This document shows, in pieces, positions 5,293 to 10,644 of a stretch of DNA of 10,644 nucleotides; the stretch's first letter is position 1; each line of letters begins with the position of its first letter. Position numbers and translations under genes: made by a program. The notes below the pieces were generated by a model that did no database searches, was not told the DNA's origin, and saw nothing but the letters and a program-made list of their open reading frames with translations. Source of the stretch: Candidatus Cloacimonadota bacterium (GTDB lineage Bacteria; Cloacimonadota; Cloacimonadia; JGIOTU-2); assembly GCA_014382685.1 (NCBI GenBank), contig JACNJG010000201.1:1-10644 (forward strand), given 5' to 3'.

Positions 5293-5399
5293 ATGTTCTT
5301 TCTTATATATTCACCCCGTTGGATAATTATTAATTTAATTTATAAGATAAAATATCAAATAATAACAATATCCTACGGGGTAAAATTATCTAACAGGGT
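5267..5399. repeat. Nested inverted 13-mers (CCCCGTTAGATA family)
   Basis: Four copies of one 13-mer form two nested inverted pairs. The outer pair is ACCCCGTTAGATA (5267-5279) with TATCTAACAGGGT (5387-5399). The inner pair is ACCCCGTTGGATA (5313-5325) with TATCCTACGGGGT (5369-5381). Each pair matches at 12 of 13 positions. The sequence between the inner arms is almost pure A/T. The arrangement could form a long cruciform or hairpin. Confidence 0.65.
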
Positions 5400-5639
5400 A
5401 AATTTAATTTTCTCATCAATTGTTATCAAATCAAGGAATAAAAAATTGCTTTGACATTTAAGTTTTGACATTTTATTTGTAATTAGAAATTAGGGGTTAG
5501 AAATTAAATTAAGTCTAACTCGTCTTTCGAAGAATATGTATAAAGGTTAAATATGATTTTATTAAGTAATTTCCACTCCTGCGAAACTTCAGTTATATAA
5601 CACAAAATATACAGAATGAGATAAATAGAAAGGAGATCT
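5400..5639. other. AT-rich region upstream of the TerB-like gene
   Basis: No ORF is seen. Two copies of TTTGACATTT 14 bases apart (TTGACA at 5451-5456 and 5465-5470) look like -35 hexamers but lack a good -10 at the right distance. TTAGAAATTA is repeated at about 5483 and 5497. TATATA at 5594-5599 could be a -10 element close to the gene. None of these is strong enough to call as a promoter. Confidence 0.35.
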
Positions 5640-6224
5640 ATGGCTCGCTGGCAAACATTAGAAGGATCAATATTTCATACAACTCAGGAAGGTTCTCAGG
5701 AATATTTTCTGAAGGACTTCTTTGAAAACAAAGCATTTATCCCCAAAACAGATAGGGAAAAGAAGGAATACGAGGACTTTTCCTTTGTGAGCAGTGCAAT
5801 GGCGCTTCTTATCTACGTGGCAAAATCTGATGGCACAGTGGATAAAGAAGAAAAAGATATGATCATGAAAGAACTGAAATTCCAGCTCAATCAGCGTCAT
5901 TTTGAATATGAAACCCTCGCTGAAGAGATCGGTCCAGACGAGATGAAGATACTCAATCATCTCTTTGACCATTTTCAGACAGAGATAGATAAGAAAAAAT
6001 GTGATCTTGATGAGATAATACGAATCATAGATATGATCTATCAGAAGAATCCTTACAAAAGGATGTTCCTTGTCCGTCTGTCTTATTATGTGGCGTATGC
6101 TGATAAAAAGTTCTCCGAAGAGGAGTTTGATGCTATCAAAAAGATTGCACAAAAACTTCGTGTCTCAGATGCTGATACAAATAGAATCGAACAGGAAGTA
6201 CGCAAAGATCTTAAAATATTTTGA
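5640..6224 (+). CDS. TerB-like (tellurite resistance TerB family) protein
   Basis: A 194-residue soluble, all-helical protein. The TerB family (PF05099) hallmark is an acidic metal-binding turn between helices, seen at AKSDGTVDKEEKDMI (61-75), with a second related stretch at AYADKKFSEEEFDAIKKIA (152-170). The same fold occurs in DjlA-type co-chaperones, but there is no J domain here. Despite the family name, a role in tellurite resistance cannot be inferred for an isolated copy, and no ter operon partners are nearby. The start is firm: AGGAG (5631-5635) lies 4 bases before the ATG. The gene stands alone between two repeat islands, which suggests its own promoter. Confidence 0.8.
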   Translation: MARWQTLEGSIFHTTQEGSQEYFLKDFFENKAFIPKTDREKKEYEDFSFVSSAMALLIYVAKSDGTVDKEEKDMIMKELKFQLNQRHFEYETLAEEIGPDEMKILNHLFDHFQTEIDKKKCDLDEIIRIIDMIYQKNPYKRMFLVRLSYYVAYADKKFSEEEFDAIKKIAQKLRVSDADTNRIEQEVRKDLKIF

Positions 6225-6549
6225 AAAATCCACCACCAGTCTACGTTTCACTCCGCCTTGACAGGCAGAGAACACAGAGATTCACAGAGGATTGAATAGA
6301 ATATAATAATTTTAATTGCCAATCTGATAGCAGATTTATTTAGTATAAATATTGAATAAAATGTCCCAATTGCCCGTCAATTTTGAATCAATTGTTCAAT
6401 TTTAAAATTTATTTTTCCGAGTTTTCGGGTTTTTCGTGATTTTCGTGGTTGATTACTTTTCAGAGTGGTCCCTAATATTTTGAAAATTACCCATTTTGAT
6501 ATTGTGCGAAATTTGACACAAATTATTAATTTCACAGCGTAAGGAACAA
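6225..6549. other. Second repeat island between the TerB-like gene and ybaB
   Basis: There is no ORF. From the left it holds a GC-rich segment at 6231-6262 related in inverse orientation to 5111-5154, and a short AGAGAACACAGAG / ATTCACAGAGG near-tandem (6267-6291). These are followed by AT-rich sequence with several CAATT/AATTG motifs (6367-6402) and the inverted CACGAA repeat (6421-6450). A small palindrome, AATTTG-ACA-CAAATT (6510-6524), lies about 50 bases before ybaB and could be an operator or chance. I see no convincing -35/-10 pair for the ybaB operon. Confidence 0.4.
6421..6450 (-). repeat. CACGAA-type intergenic repeat, copy 2 (inverted)
   Basis: Read on the minus strand this is AACCACGAAAATCACGAAAA then ACCCGAAAAC, which aligns along its length with copy 1 at 5025-5055. 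The two copies face each other across the TerB-like gene. Confidence 0.65.
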
Positions 6550-6560
6550 TTGAATTATTC

Positions 6561-6566
6561 AGGAGG
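6561..6566 (+). promoter_or_regulatory. Ribosome binding site that fixes the ybaB start
   Basis: A full AGGAGG lies 4 bases before ATG 6571. The frame also has a TTG at 6550, but this ribosome site lies inside that longer version, so the ATG is the true start. Confidence 0.85.
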
Positions 6567-6570
6567 ATAT

Positions 6571-6897
6571 ATGTTCCAAGGTGGAAAAGGTCTTCAGGAT
6601 TTGCTCAAACAAGCCCAGAAGATGCAAAAAAAGATGATGGAGAGCCAGGAAGCTCTCTCGCAAAAAACAGTTGAGGCATCTGCCGGCGGCGGTATGGTCA
6701 AGGTCGTTATGAATGGCAATCAGGAACTCATCTCGATGAAGATCGAGAAGGAAGTTGTTGATCCAGATGATGTCGAAATGCTGGAAGATCTCATCATTGC
6801 TGCGGTGGAAGAAGCCATGCAAAAAGTGAAAGAAATGGTTGAACATGAAATGTCTGGTTTGACTGGTGGAATGAAAATTCCCGGACTGAATGCATAA
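6571..6897 (+). CDS. ybaB: YbaB/EbfC family nucleoid-associated protein
   Basis: A 108-residue member of the YbaB/EbfC family, small dimeric DNA-binding proteins associated with the nucleoid and usually encoded just before recR. The order is typical: an N-terminal helix with LLKQAQKMQKKMMESQEAL, a central sheet with VEASAGGGMVKVVMNGNQEL, an acidic DPDDVEMLEDLIIAAVEEA helix, and a glycine-rich tail ending MKIPGLNA. The stop overlaps the recR ATG by one base (TAATG), so the two are almost certainly co-translated, as in many bacteria. It opens the second plus-strand operon, with the best ribosome site in the window. Confidence 0.93.
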   Translation: MFQGGKGLQDLLKQAQKMQKKMMESQEALSQKTVEASAGGGMVKVVMNGNQELISMKIEKEVVDPDDVEMLEDLIIAAVEEAMQKVKEMVEHEMSGLTGGMKIPGLNA

Positions 6898-7490
6898 TGT
6901 TTGAAGGAAAATTAGAAAAGCTCAAGGACGGCTTCAAGCAGCTGCCAGGAATTGGTGAGAAAACTGCCGAACGCCTTGCCTTTTATCTGATAAGCCAGGA
7001 GAAACAGGTGGGACTGAACCTCGCAGAACTCATCCATGATTCCATCACATCGATACAGAAATGCGAGCGCTGCAATATGCTTTCAGAGAAAAGTCCCTGC
7101 CACTTCTGCACTGATGATGAAAGAGATAAGACCTCTCTCTGTGTGGTCGAGAAATCCCAGGATGTCTATCTTATTGATGAAACAGGCGTATTTGAAGGAC
7201 GCTATTTTGTGCTGGGGAATCTAATTTCTCCACTGGACGGCATTGGACCGAACCACATTAATTTTCCCAAACTGAAAGAAATAGTCGAAAAAGAGAATAT
7301 TGAAGAAATAATACTTGCTTTAAACCCGAGCAGTGCAGGTGAAACAACCATGGCTTTTATCACATCCAAGCTGCAAAGTCCGGAAAGAAAGATAACCCGG
7401 CTTGCAACCGGATTGCCCGTTGGTGGCGATATTGAGTACACGAGCTCAAAAACCCTTGCCAGCGCACTGACTCATAGAAACGAATTGTAA
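6897..7490 (+). CDS. recR: Recombination mediator RecR
   Basis: RecR acts with RecO (and RecF) to load RecA onto gapped single-stranded DNA during recombinational repair. The 197-residue protein has all expected parts: an N-terminal helix-hairpin-helix with LPGIGEKTAERLAFYL (16-31), a four-cysteine zinc finger (C56, C59, C68, C71) and a Toprim domain starting LCVVEKSQDVYLID (81-94). The following GVFEGRYFVLGNLISPLDGI stretch and the C-terminal TRLATGLPVGGDIEY are also typical. Length is normal and no key residue is missing. ATG 6897 overlaps the ybaB stop by one base. The efp gene follows after 13 bases. Confidence 0.96.
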   Translation: MFEGKLEKLKDGFKQLPGIGEKTAERLAFYLISQEKQVGLNLAELIHDSITSIQKCERCNMLSEKSPCHFCTDDERDKTSLCVVEKSQDVYLIDETGVFEGRYFVLGNLISPLDGIGPNHINFPKLKEIVEKENIEEIILALNPSSAGETTMAFITSKLQSPERKITRLATGLPVGGDIEYTSSKTLASALTHRNEL

Positions 7491-7503
7491 GATTGGAGTA
7501 AAT

Positions 7504-8061
7504 ATGGCATCAACTGCTGATTTTCGTAACGGAATGGTCATGATCTTTAGAAATAATCTTTATGAAATTGTAGAATTTCAACATGTAAAGCCCGGTAAGG
7601 GAGGTGCCTTCGTACGAACCAAGCTGAAAAATGTGAGAACAGGTCAGGTTGTTGACAACACTTTCCGCTCCGGCGAGAAAGTCGAAGAGGTTCGTATCGA
7701 AAAGAAAAAAATGGAATATCTTTATAATGACGGAATGAACTTTGTGGTGATGGACCCTGTAACCTACGCCCAGATCGAGATCAACGAGGAACTTATTGGC
7801 GATAAAAAATATTTCATGAAAGAAAATACAGAGATCGCTCTATTCCAAACCGAGGATGAGATCATTTATATTGAACTCCCCACAACTGTAAATCTCGAAG
7901 TAGTAGAATGTGAACCCGGCATCAAAGGAAATACTGTCTCCAACGTGACGAAAAACGCAAAGTTAGAAACCGGTCTTGAAGTGCAGGTTCCAATGTTCGT
8001 TAATAAGGGTGATACACTGAAAATCGATACACGAACAGGAAAATATCTCGAAAGAGTGTAA
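7504..8061 (+). CDS. efp: Translation elongation factor P
   Basis: EF-P binds the ribosome beside the P-site tRNA and relieves stalling at consecutive prolines. The 185-residue protein has the three beta-barrel domains. Domain I carries HVKPGKGGAFVRTKLKN, in which K32 at the loop tip is the position that receives a lysine modification in bacteria of the lysine type; the arginine (rhamnosylated) type is excluded. ELPTTVNLEVVECEPGIKGN in domain II/III and the VPMFVNKGDTLKIDT end are diagnostic. No modification enzyme gene (epmA, epmB or similar) lies in the window. GGAG (7495-7498) is 5 bases before the ATG. It is co-transcribed with recR and the following Nudix gene. Confidence 0.97.
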   Translation: MASTADFRNGMVMIFRNNLYEIVEFQHVKPGKGGAFVRTKLKNVRTGQVVDNTFRSGEKVEEVRIEKKKMEYLYNDGMNFVVMDPVTYAQIEINEELIGDKKYFMKENTEIALFQTEDEIIYIELPTTVNLEVVECEPGIKGNTVSNVTKNAKLETGLEVQVPMFVNKGDTLKIDTRTGKYLERV

Positions 8062-8070
8062 ATCGATCAC

Positions 8071-8586
8071 GTGCAGTACATAAAAGAGCCAATTTACTGC
8101 CTTTCATGCGGGGGAAAGCTTTCAGAAAAACCGGACGAGAACAATAGAATTCGACGCTATTGCCCTGCCTGCGGGTGGACCTATTACGCAAATCCCATTC
8201 CTGCATCTGCCTGTGTGATTCTGGGTGACAAGCATGAACTCCTTCTCATAAAAAGAAAGAACGAACCAAAGCCCGGAAGCTGGGCATTGCCAAGCGGTTA
8301 TGTGGAGATCGAGGAAACCGCAGCAGAGTGTGCTGTGAACGAACTCAAAGAAGAAACGGGCTTGGATGGAGAAGTGCTGGAATTTCTCGGTTATTTCTTT
8401 CAGGATTCGTCAATTTATAAGCGAGTTATTACTTTTGGATTTCTTATGAAGGTGACCGGCGGCTTTCTTCAACCCGGAGATGATGCTCTGGATGCACAAT
8501 ATTTTCCAATTGATGAATTACCGGAAATTCCCTTTTCGTCACACAATAAATTTATTGAAATTATTAAAAAGAAGTTTGAGTTATAA
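8071..8586 (+). CDS. Nudix hydrolase with N-terminal zinc ribbon
   Basis: This 171-residue enzyme probably hydrolyses a nucleoside diphosphate linked to another moiety; the substrate cannot be read from sequence. An N-terminal zinc ribbon has C10-x2-C13 and C31-x2-C34. The Nudix box lies at 76-98 (G76, E82, then NELKEETGL). Its usual arginine is asparagine (N90), while the metal-binding glutamates E91, E94 and E95 are kept. It lacks the SQPWPFPxS motif of NudC, so it is better placed with the zinc-ribbon Nudix proteins of COG1051/PF14803 type. The only reasonable start is GTG 8071, 9 bases after the efp stop and in the same frame, with a weak ribosome site. Its stop overlaps the rdgB start. 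Confidence 0.88.
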   Translation: MQYIKEPIYCLSCGGKLSEKPDENNRIRRYCPACGWTYYANPIPASACVILGDKHELLLIKRKNEPKPGSWALPSGYVEIEETAAECAVNELKEETGLDGEVLEFLGYFFQDSSIYKRVITFGFLMKVTGGFLQPGDDALDAQYFPIDELPEIPFSSHNKFIEIIKKKFEL

Positions 8587-9179
8587 TGAAACTCGTACTT
8601 GCTACCCATAATAAAGATAAGATAACCGAGATCAAGGCACTTTTACAGGTACTGCCAATCAATATCCTGACATTTCAGGAATTTGTTCGATTTCCGGATG
8701 TGGTAGAAGATATGGATACACTCGAAGGTAATGCAGAGAAAAAAGCACGAGAAATTTTTAAAATAACCGGCATGCCTGCATTGGCTGACGATACAGGACT
8801 TTTTGTTGATGCAATAAACGGTGAACCAGGTGTATTCAGTTCGCGATATGCAGGGGAGAACGTAACCTATGCTGATAATCGAGAGAAATTACTTCGTGAA
8901 ATGGCTGACATTCCTGATGGAAAAAGGGATGCAGCTTTTAAAACTGTGATCGTGCTAATCATGAGCAAGGATGAAAAATATATTGTTGAAGGACGGTGTG
9001 AAGGTTATATCGGTGTGGAAGAAAAAGGCACAAAGGGCTTTGGCTACGATTCAATATTTTATCTGCATGACACAGGCAAAAGCTTTGCAGAGCTTGCTGT
9101 GGAAGAAAAGAATAAGATAAGTCATCGTGGGCGAGCTTTGCAAAAAATAAAAAAAATATTGGAAAAGATTACTAAATAA
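8586..9179 (+). CDS. rdgB: XTP/dITP diphosphatase (RdgB/Ham1)
   Basis: It removes deaminated purine nucleotides (XTP, ITP, dITP) from the nucleotide pool by hydrolysis to the monophosphate and pyrophosphate, preventing their incorporation into DNA and RNA. All family motifs are present in 197 residues: LATHNKDKITEI (5-16), ADDTGLFVDAINGEPGVFSS (67-86) with catalytic D69, SRYAG (86-90), GFGYDSIF (151-158) and SHRGRA (179-184). The ATG overlaps the Nudix stop by one base (TAATG), so translation is coupled. Pairing with a Nudix enzyme suggests a nucleotide-sanitising pair (inference). Confidence 0.96.
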   Translation: MKLVLATHNKDKITEIKALLQVLPINILTFQEFVRFPDVVEDMDTLEGNAEKKAREIFKITGMPALADDTGLFVDAINGEPGVFSSRYAGENVTYADNREKLLREMADIPDGKRDAAFKTVIVLIMSKDEKYIVEGRCEGYIGVEEKGTKGFGYDSIFYLHDTGKSFAELAVEEKNKISHRGRALQKIKKILEKITK

Positions 9180-9186
9180 TAATTAC

Positions 9187-9951
9187 ATGAAACCTATCGA
9201 TTCCTACCAACTTTATCTCGATGGACTTCACTATGATGCACAGCATATGGAAGTAGTTGAGGACATTCTCTTTTACATTACGCAGGCAAAGAAATATGGC
9301 GAACCAATTCTTGAGCTTGCATGTGGAACCGGCAGGATCACTATACCTCTTGCACGGCAGGGCTTGGATATTACAGGACTTGATATTTCCGAAGGCATGC
9401 TCAAAGTCGCAAAAGAGAAAGCCGAAAGAGAGCATCTTTCATGCAAATTTATCCATGCAGATTGCAGGAAATTCTCGCTTCATAAGAAATTCAATCTCAT
9501 CTTTATTCCCTTCAATTCGATAGCTCACATTCATAACAGGGAAAGCTTTGAAGAACTATGTAATTCAGTAAAAGAACATCTCGCTGAAAATGGACACTTC
9601 ATCATTGATATTTTCAATCCCAAATTGGAAATTCTCATGGGCGATCCGAATAATCGTTTCCCGGTTGCAGAATACGAAGATCCCTACGGGCATGATACTG
9701 TCATAATCACAGAAAACAATATTTACGAAAGAGCAACCCAGATAAATCACATTAAATGGTATTATAAGGTTGGGAATAAAGAAGAATTTGCAGTCGAGTT
9801 AAACATGCGAATATACTATCCTGAAGAACTTGATAACCTGCTTTGTTATAATGGTTTTGAAATTGTAGAAAAGTTCGGAGATTTCAACGGATCATCTTTT
9901 GTGTCGAGTTCCACCAAACAACTTGTTATTTGTAGAAAAAAACAGAGATAG
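9187..9951 (+). CDS. Class I SAM-dependent methyltransferase
   Basis: A 254-residue Rossmann-fold methyltransferase. Motif I is ILELACGTGRITIPLARQG (41-59), followed by the acidic residue of motif II in ITGLDISEGMLKVAKEKA (62-79), which binds the SAM ribose. The family-like HYDAQH near the N-terminus precedes it, and IFIPFNSIAHIHN probably forms part of the active site. The second half is a beta-rich segment with KWYYKVGNKEEFAVELNMR, typical of the Methyltransf_25/11-like proteins of unknown small-molecule substrate. It begins 7 bases after rdgB, without a visible Shine-Dalgarno, and ends the operon. The methyl acceptor cannot be predicted. Confidence 0.87.
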   Translation: MKPIDSYQLYLDGLHYDAQHMEVVEDILFYITQAKKYGEPILELACGTGRITIPLARQGLDITGLDISEGMLKVAKEKAEREHLSCKFIHADCRKFSLHKKFNLIFIPFNSIAHIHNRESFEELCNSVKEHLAENGHFIIDIFNPKLEILMGDPNNRFPVAEYEDPYGHDTVIITENNIYERATQINHIKWYYKVGNKEEFAVELNMRIYYPEELDNLLCYNGFEIVEKFGDFNGSSFVSSSTKQLVICRKKQR

Positions 9952-9954
9952 TAT

Positions 9955-9992
9955 AATTTCTAATTTTTGTATTTCATTTGATATTAGAAATT
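9955..9992. terminator. Possible bidirectional terminator hairpin between convergent genes
   Basis: AATTTCTAAT (9955-9964) and ATTAGAAATT (9983-9992) are perfect 10-base inverted arms around an 18-base AT-rich loop, directly after the methyltransferase stop and before the end of the opposing GNAT gene. The stem is entirely A/T apart from one pair, so it would be a weak terminator. A GAAATTT tandem (three units, about 9987-10007) overlaps the right arm. Confidence 0.35.
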
Positions 9993-10019
9993 TGAAATTT
10001 GAAATTCGAATCTTTTGTT

Positions 10020-10472
10020 TTATACGTCAGGATTCAATTTCTTAGTAAAGTACACTATATCATTATGCTTGGTATAGCCGGCTTTCATAAATAAATTCAT
10101 CGAAGGGTCATTTGGATCATCAATAAGAGTTGCATAGATTTCTAATCCTTGAGACGCTAACCAATTTTCAGAATGAGCTATTAACTTTTGAGCGATTCCT
10201 TTATTACGATATTTTTTTAATACTGCCAATCGGTTCAACCAGCCCTTTCTTCCATCGTGACTGACCATGATCGTACCCACATCCTTACCTTTGATTGCTG
10301 CGATAAACACACATATTTGTGGAAGCCGAAGCTGAGAGTGTAGATTCTCCTTTGTGTCACGCCCCTTTGGTTTATGAGTAAGCTCTGCGTTACGCCAGAT
10401 CCGGATTGTAGTATCAATATCCTGCTGACTTGCTTTTCGGATAGTAATTTGTGTCTGTTCTGATTTATCCAT
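10020..10472 (-). CDS. GNAT family N-acetyltransferase
   Basis: A 150-residue acetyltransferase that would transfer acetyl from acetyl-CoA to an unknown amine. An N-terminal ITIRKASQQDIDTTIRIW opens the fold. The acetyl-CoA pyrophosphate-binding motif A is LNRLAVLKKYRNKGIAQKLI (79-98), with RNKGIA as the R/Q-x-x-G-x-A turn. The C-terminal DPSMNLFMKAGYTKHNDIVYFTKKL (122-146) holds the tail strand typical of the fold. Position and direction separate it from the plus-strand operon, on which it converges. ATG 10472 is preceded by a weak GAGA, and the start overlaps the end of a possible small upstream ORF, so translation may be coupled. Confidence 0.88.
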   Translation of the reverse strand: MDKSEQTQITIRKASQQDIDTTIRIWRNAELTHKPKGRDTKENLHSQLRLPQICVFIAAIKGKDVGTIMVSHDGRKGWLNRLAVLKKYRNKGIAQKLIAHSENWLASQGLEIYATLIDDPNDPSMNLFMKAGYTKHNDIVYFTKKLNPDV

Positions 10473-10569
10473 CTTTCATTCTCTTTTTTATGTTTTCACT
10501 CTTAAGTTCATGCAAGATATTCTTATCAGAAACCAGTTTGAGCCATTCTATTATTTCTTGTACTTTCAT
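10465..10569 (-). CDS. Possible 34-residue ORF overlapping the GNAT start
   Basis: ATG 10569 to TAA 10467-10465 on the minus strand encodes MKVQEIIEWLKLVSDKNILH followed by ELKSENIKKRMKDG. The frame is open back to a stop at 10626-10624. The sequence looks helical and charged, and its stop overlaps the GNAT ATG by 8 bases, a spacing typical of co-translated genes. There is no clear ribosome site and I do not recognise a family. It could be the conserved tail of a decayed gene or chance. The rest of 10570-10644 shows nothing further. Confidence 0.3.
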   Translation of the reverse strand: MKVQEIIEWLKLVSDKNILHELKSENIKKRMKDG

Positions 10570-10644
10570 AAACAAAGAATGCTGATAGCGGAAAAATTTA
10601 TCAAGTTTATAATTTAACAGAGTTCATAAATAAAGAAATTTCGG

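Noticed and set aside
5024..5400. CRISPR array
   Set aside because: The repeats are short, inverted and irregularly spaced, with no uniform spacers and no cas genes.
5667..6152. Minus-strand ORF of 161 codons
   Set aside because: It is antisense to the TerB-like gene with composition expected of a shadow frame and no motif.
5640..6224. Tellurite-resistance function for the TerB-like gene
   Set aside because: None of the ter operon partners is present. The fold alone does not support tellurite resistance, so only the family name is used.
6513..6541. TTGACA at 6513-6518 as the -35 element of the ybaB promoter
   Set aside because: No -10-like hexamer lies 16-18 bases downstream (AGCGTA or similar). 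The hexamer is part of a small palindrome.
6550..6570. TTG start for ybaB
   Set aside because: It would place the strong AGGAGG ribosome site inside the coding region; ATG 6571 is the family-consistent start.

Overview
This AT-rich, gene-dense window looks like the chromosome of an uncultured, probably Gram-negative bacterium. Its housekeeping genes (pcm, ybaB, recR, efp, rdgB) are clearly bacterial. The intergenic repeats built on CACGAA and CCCCGTTAGATA motifs are of a kind I associate with environmental candidate phyla, for example Cloacimonadota-like lineages. That assignment is an inference and not secure.

Layout. (1) 1-910 is a mobile-element zone. A REP-associated tyrosine transposase (Y1/HUH family) at 184-762 lies between degenerate direct copies of a palindrome-rich repeat. 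(2) 911-1122 holds nothing I can name. (3) 1123-1778, minus strand, carries two overlapping membrane-protein ORFs: an anchored zinc-ribbon protein and a DUF2628-like protein. They meet at a run of seven A where a -1 shift would fuse them. (4) 2039-5026, plus strand, is a tight four-gene operon: pcm, a COG2426-type small multidrug export protein, a cyclic-nucleotide-binding-domain protein with a coiled-coil tail, and an AI-2E family permease. (5) 5024-5639 is a repeat island with a CACGAA repeat, a four-helix-bundle gene remnant and nested palindromic 13-mers. (6) 5640-6224 is a TerB-like gene. (7) 6225-6549 is a second repeat island carrying related repeats in the opposite orientation. (8) 6571-9951, plus strand, is a compact operon: ybaB-recR-efp-Nudix hydrolase-rdgB-class I methyltransferase, several joined by TAATG or near-zero spacing. 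(9) 10020-10569, minus strand, has a GNAT acetyltransferase preceded by a possible tiny ORF and converging on the methyltransferase.

How the genes work together. The pcm operon combines protein-damage repair with three membrane or signalling proteins that have no obvious single pathway. The second operon has a housekeeping flavour: YbaB/RecR for recombinational repair, EF-P for translation of polyproline stretches, and two nucleotide-hydrolysing enzymes (Nudix, RdgB) that may cleanse the nucleotide pool. The less ordinary signals are the transposase with flanking hairpins whose loops are perfectly complementary, the repeat copies that differ only at synonymous third positions, and the slippery A7 joint between a zinc ribbon and its usual partner domain.
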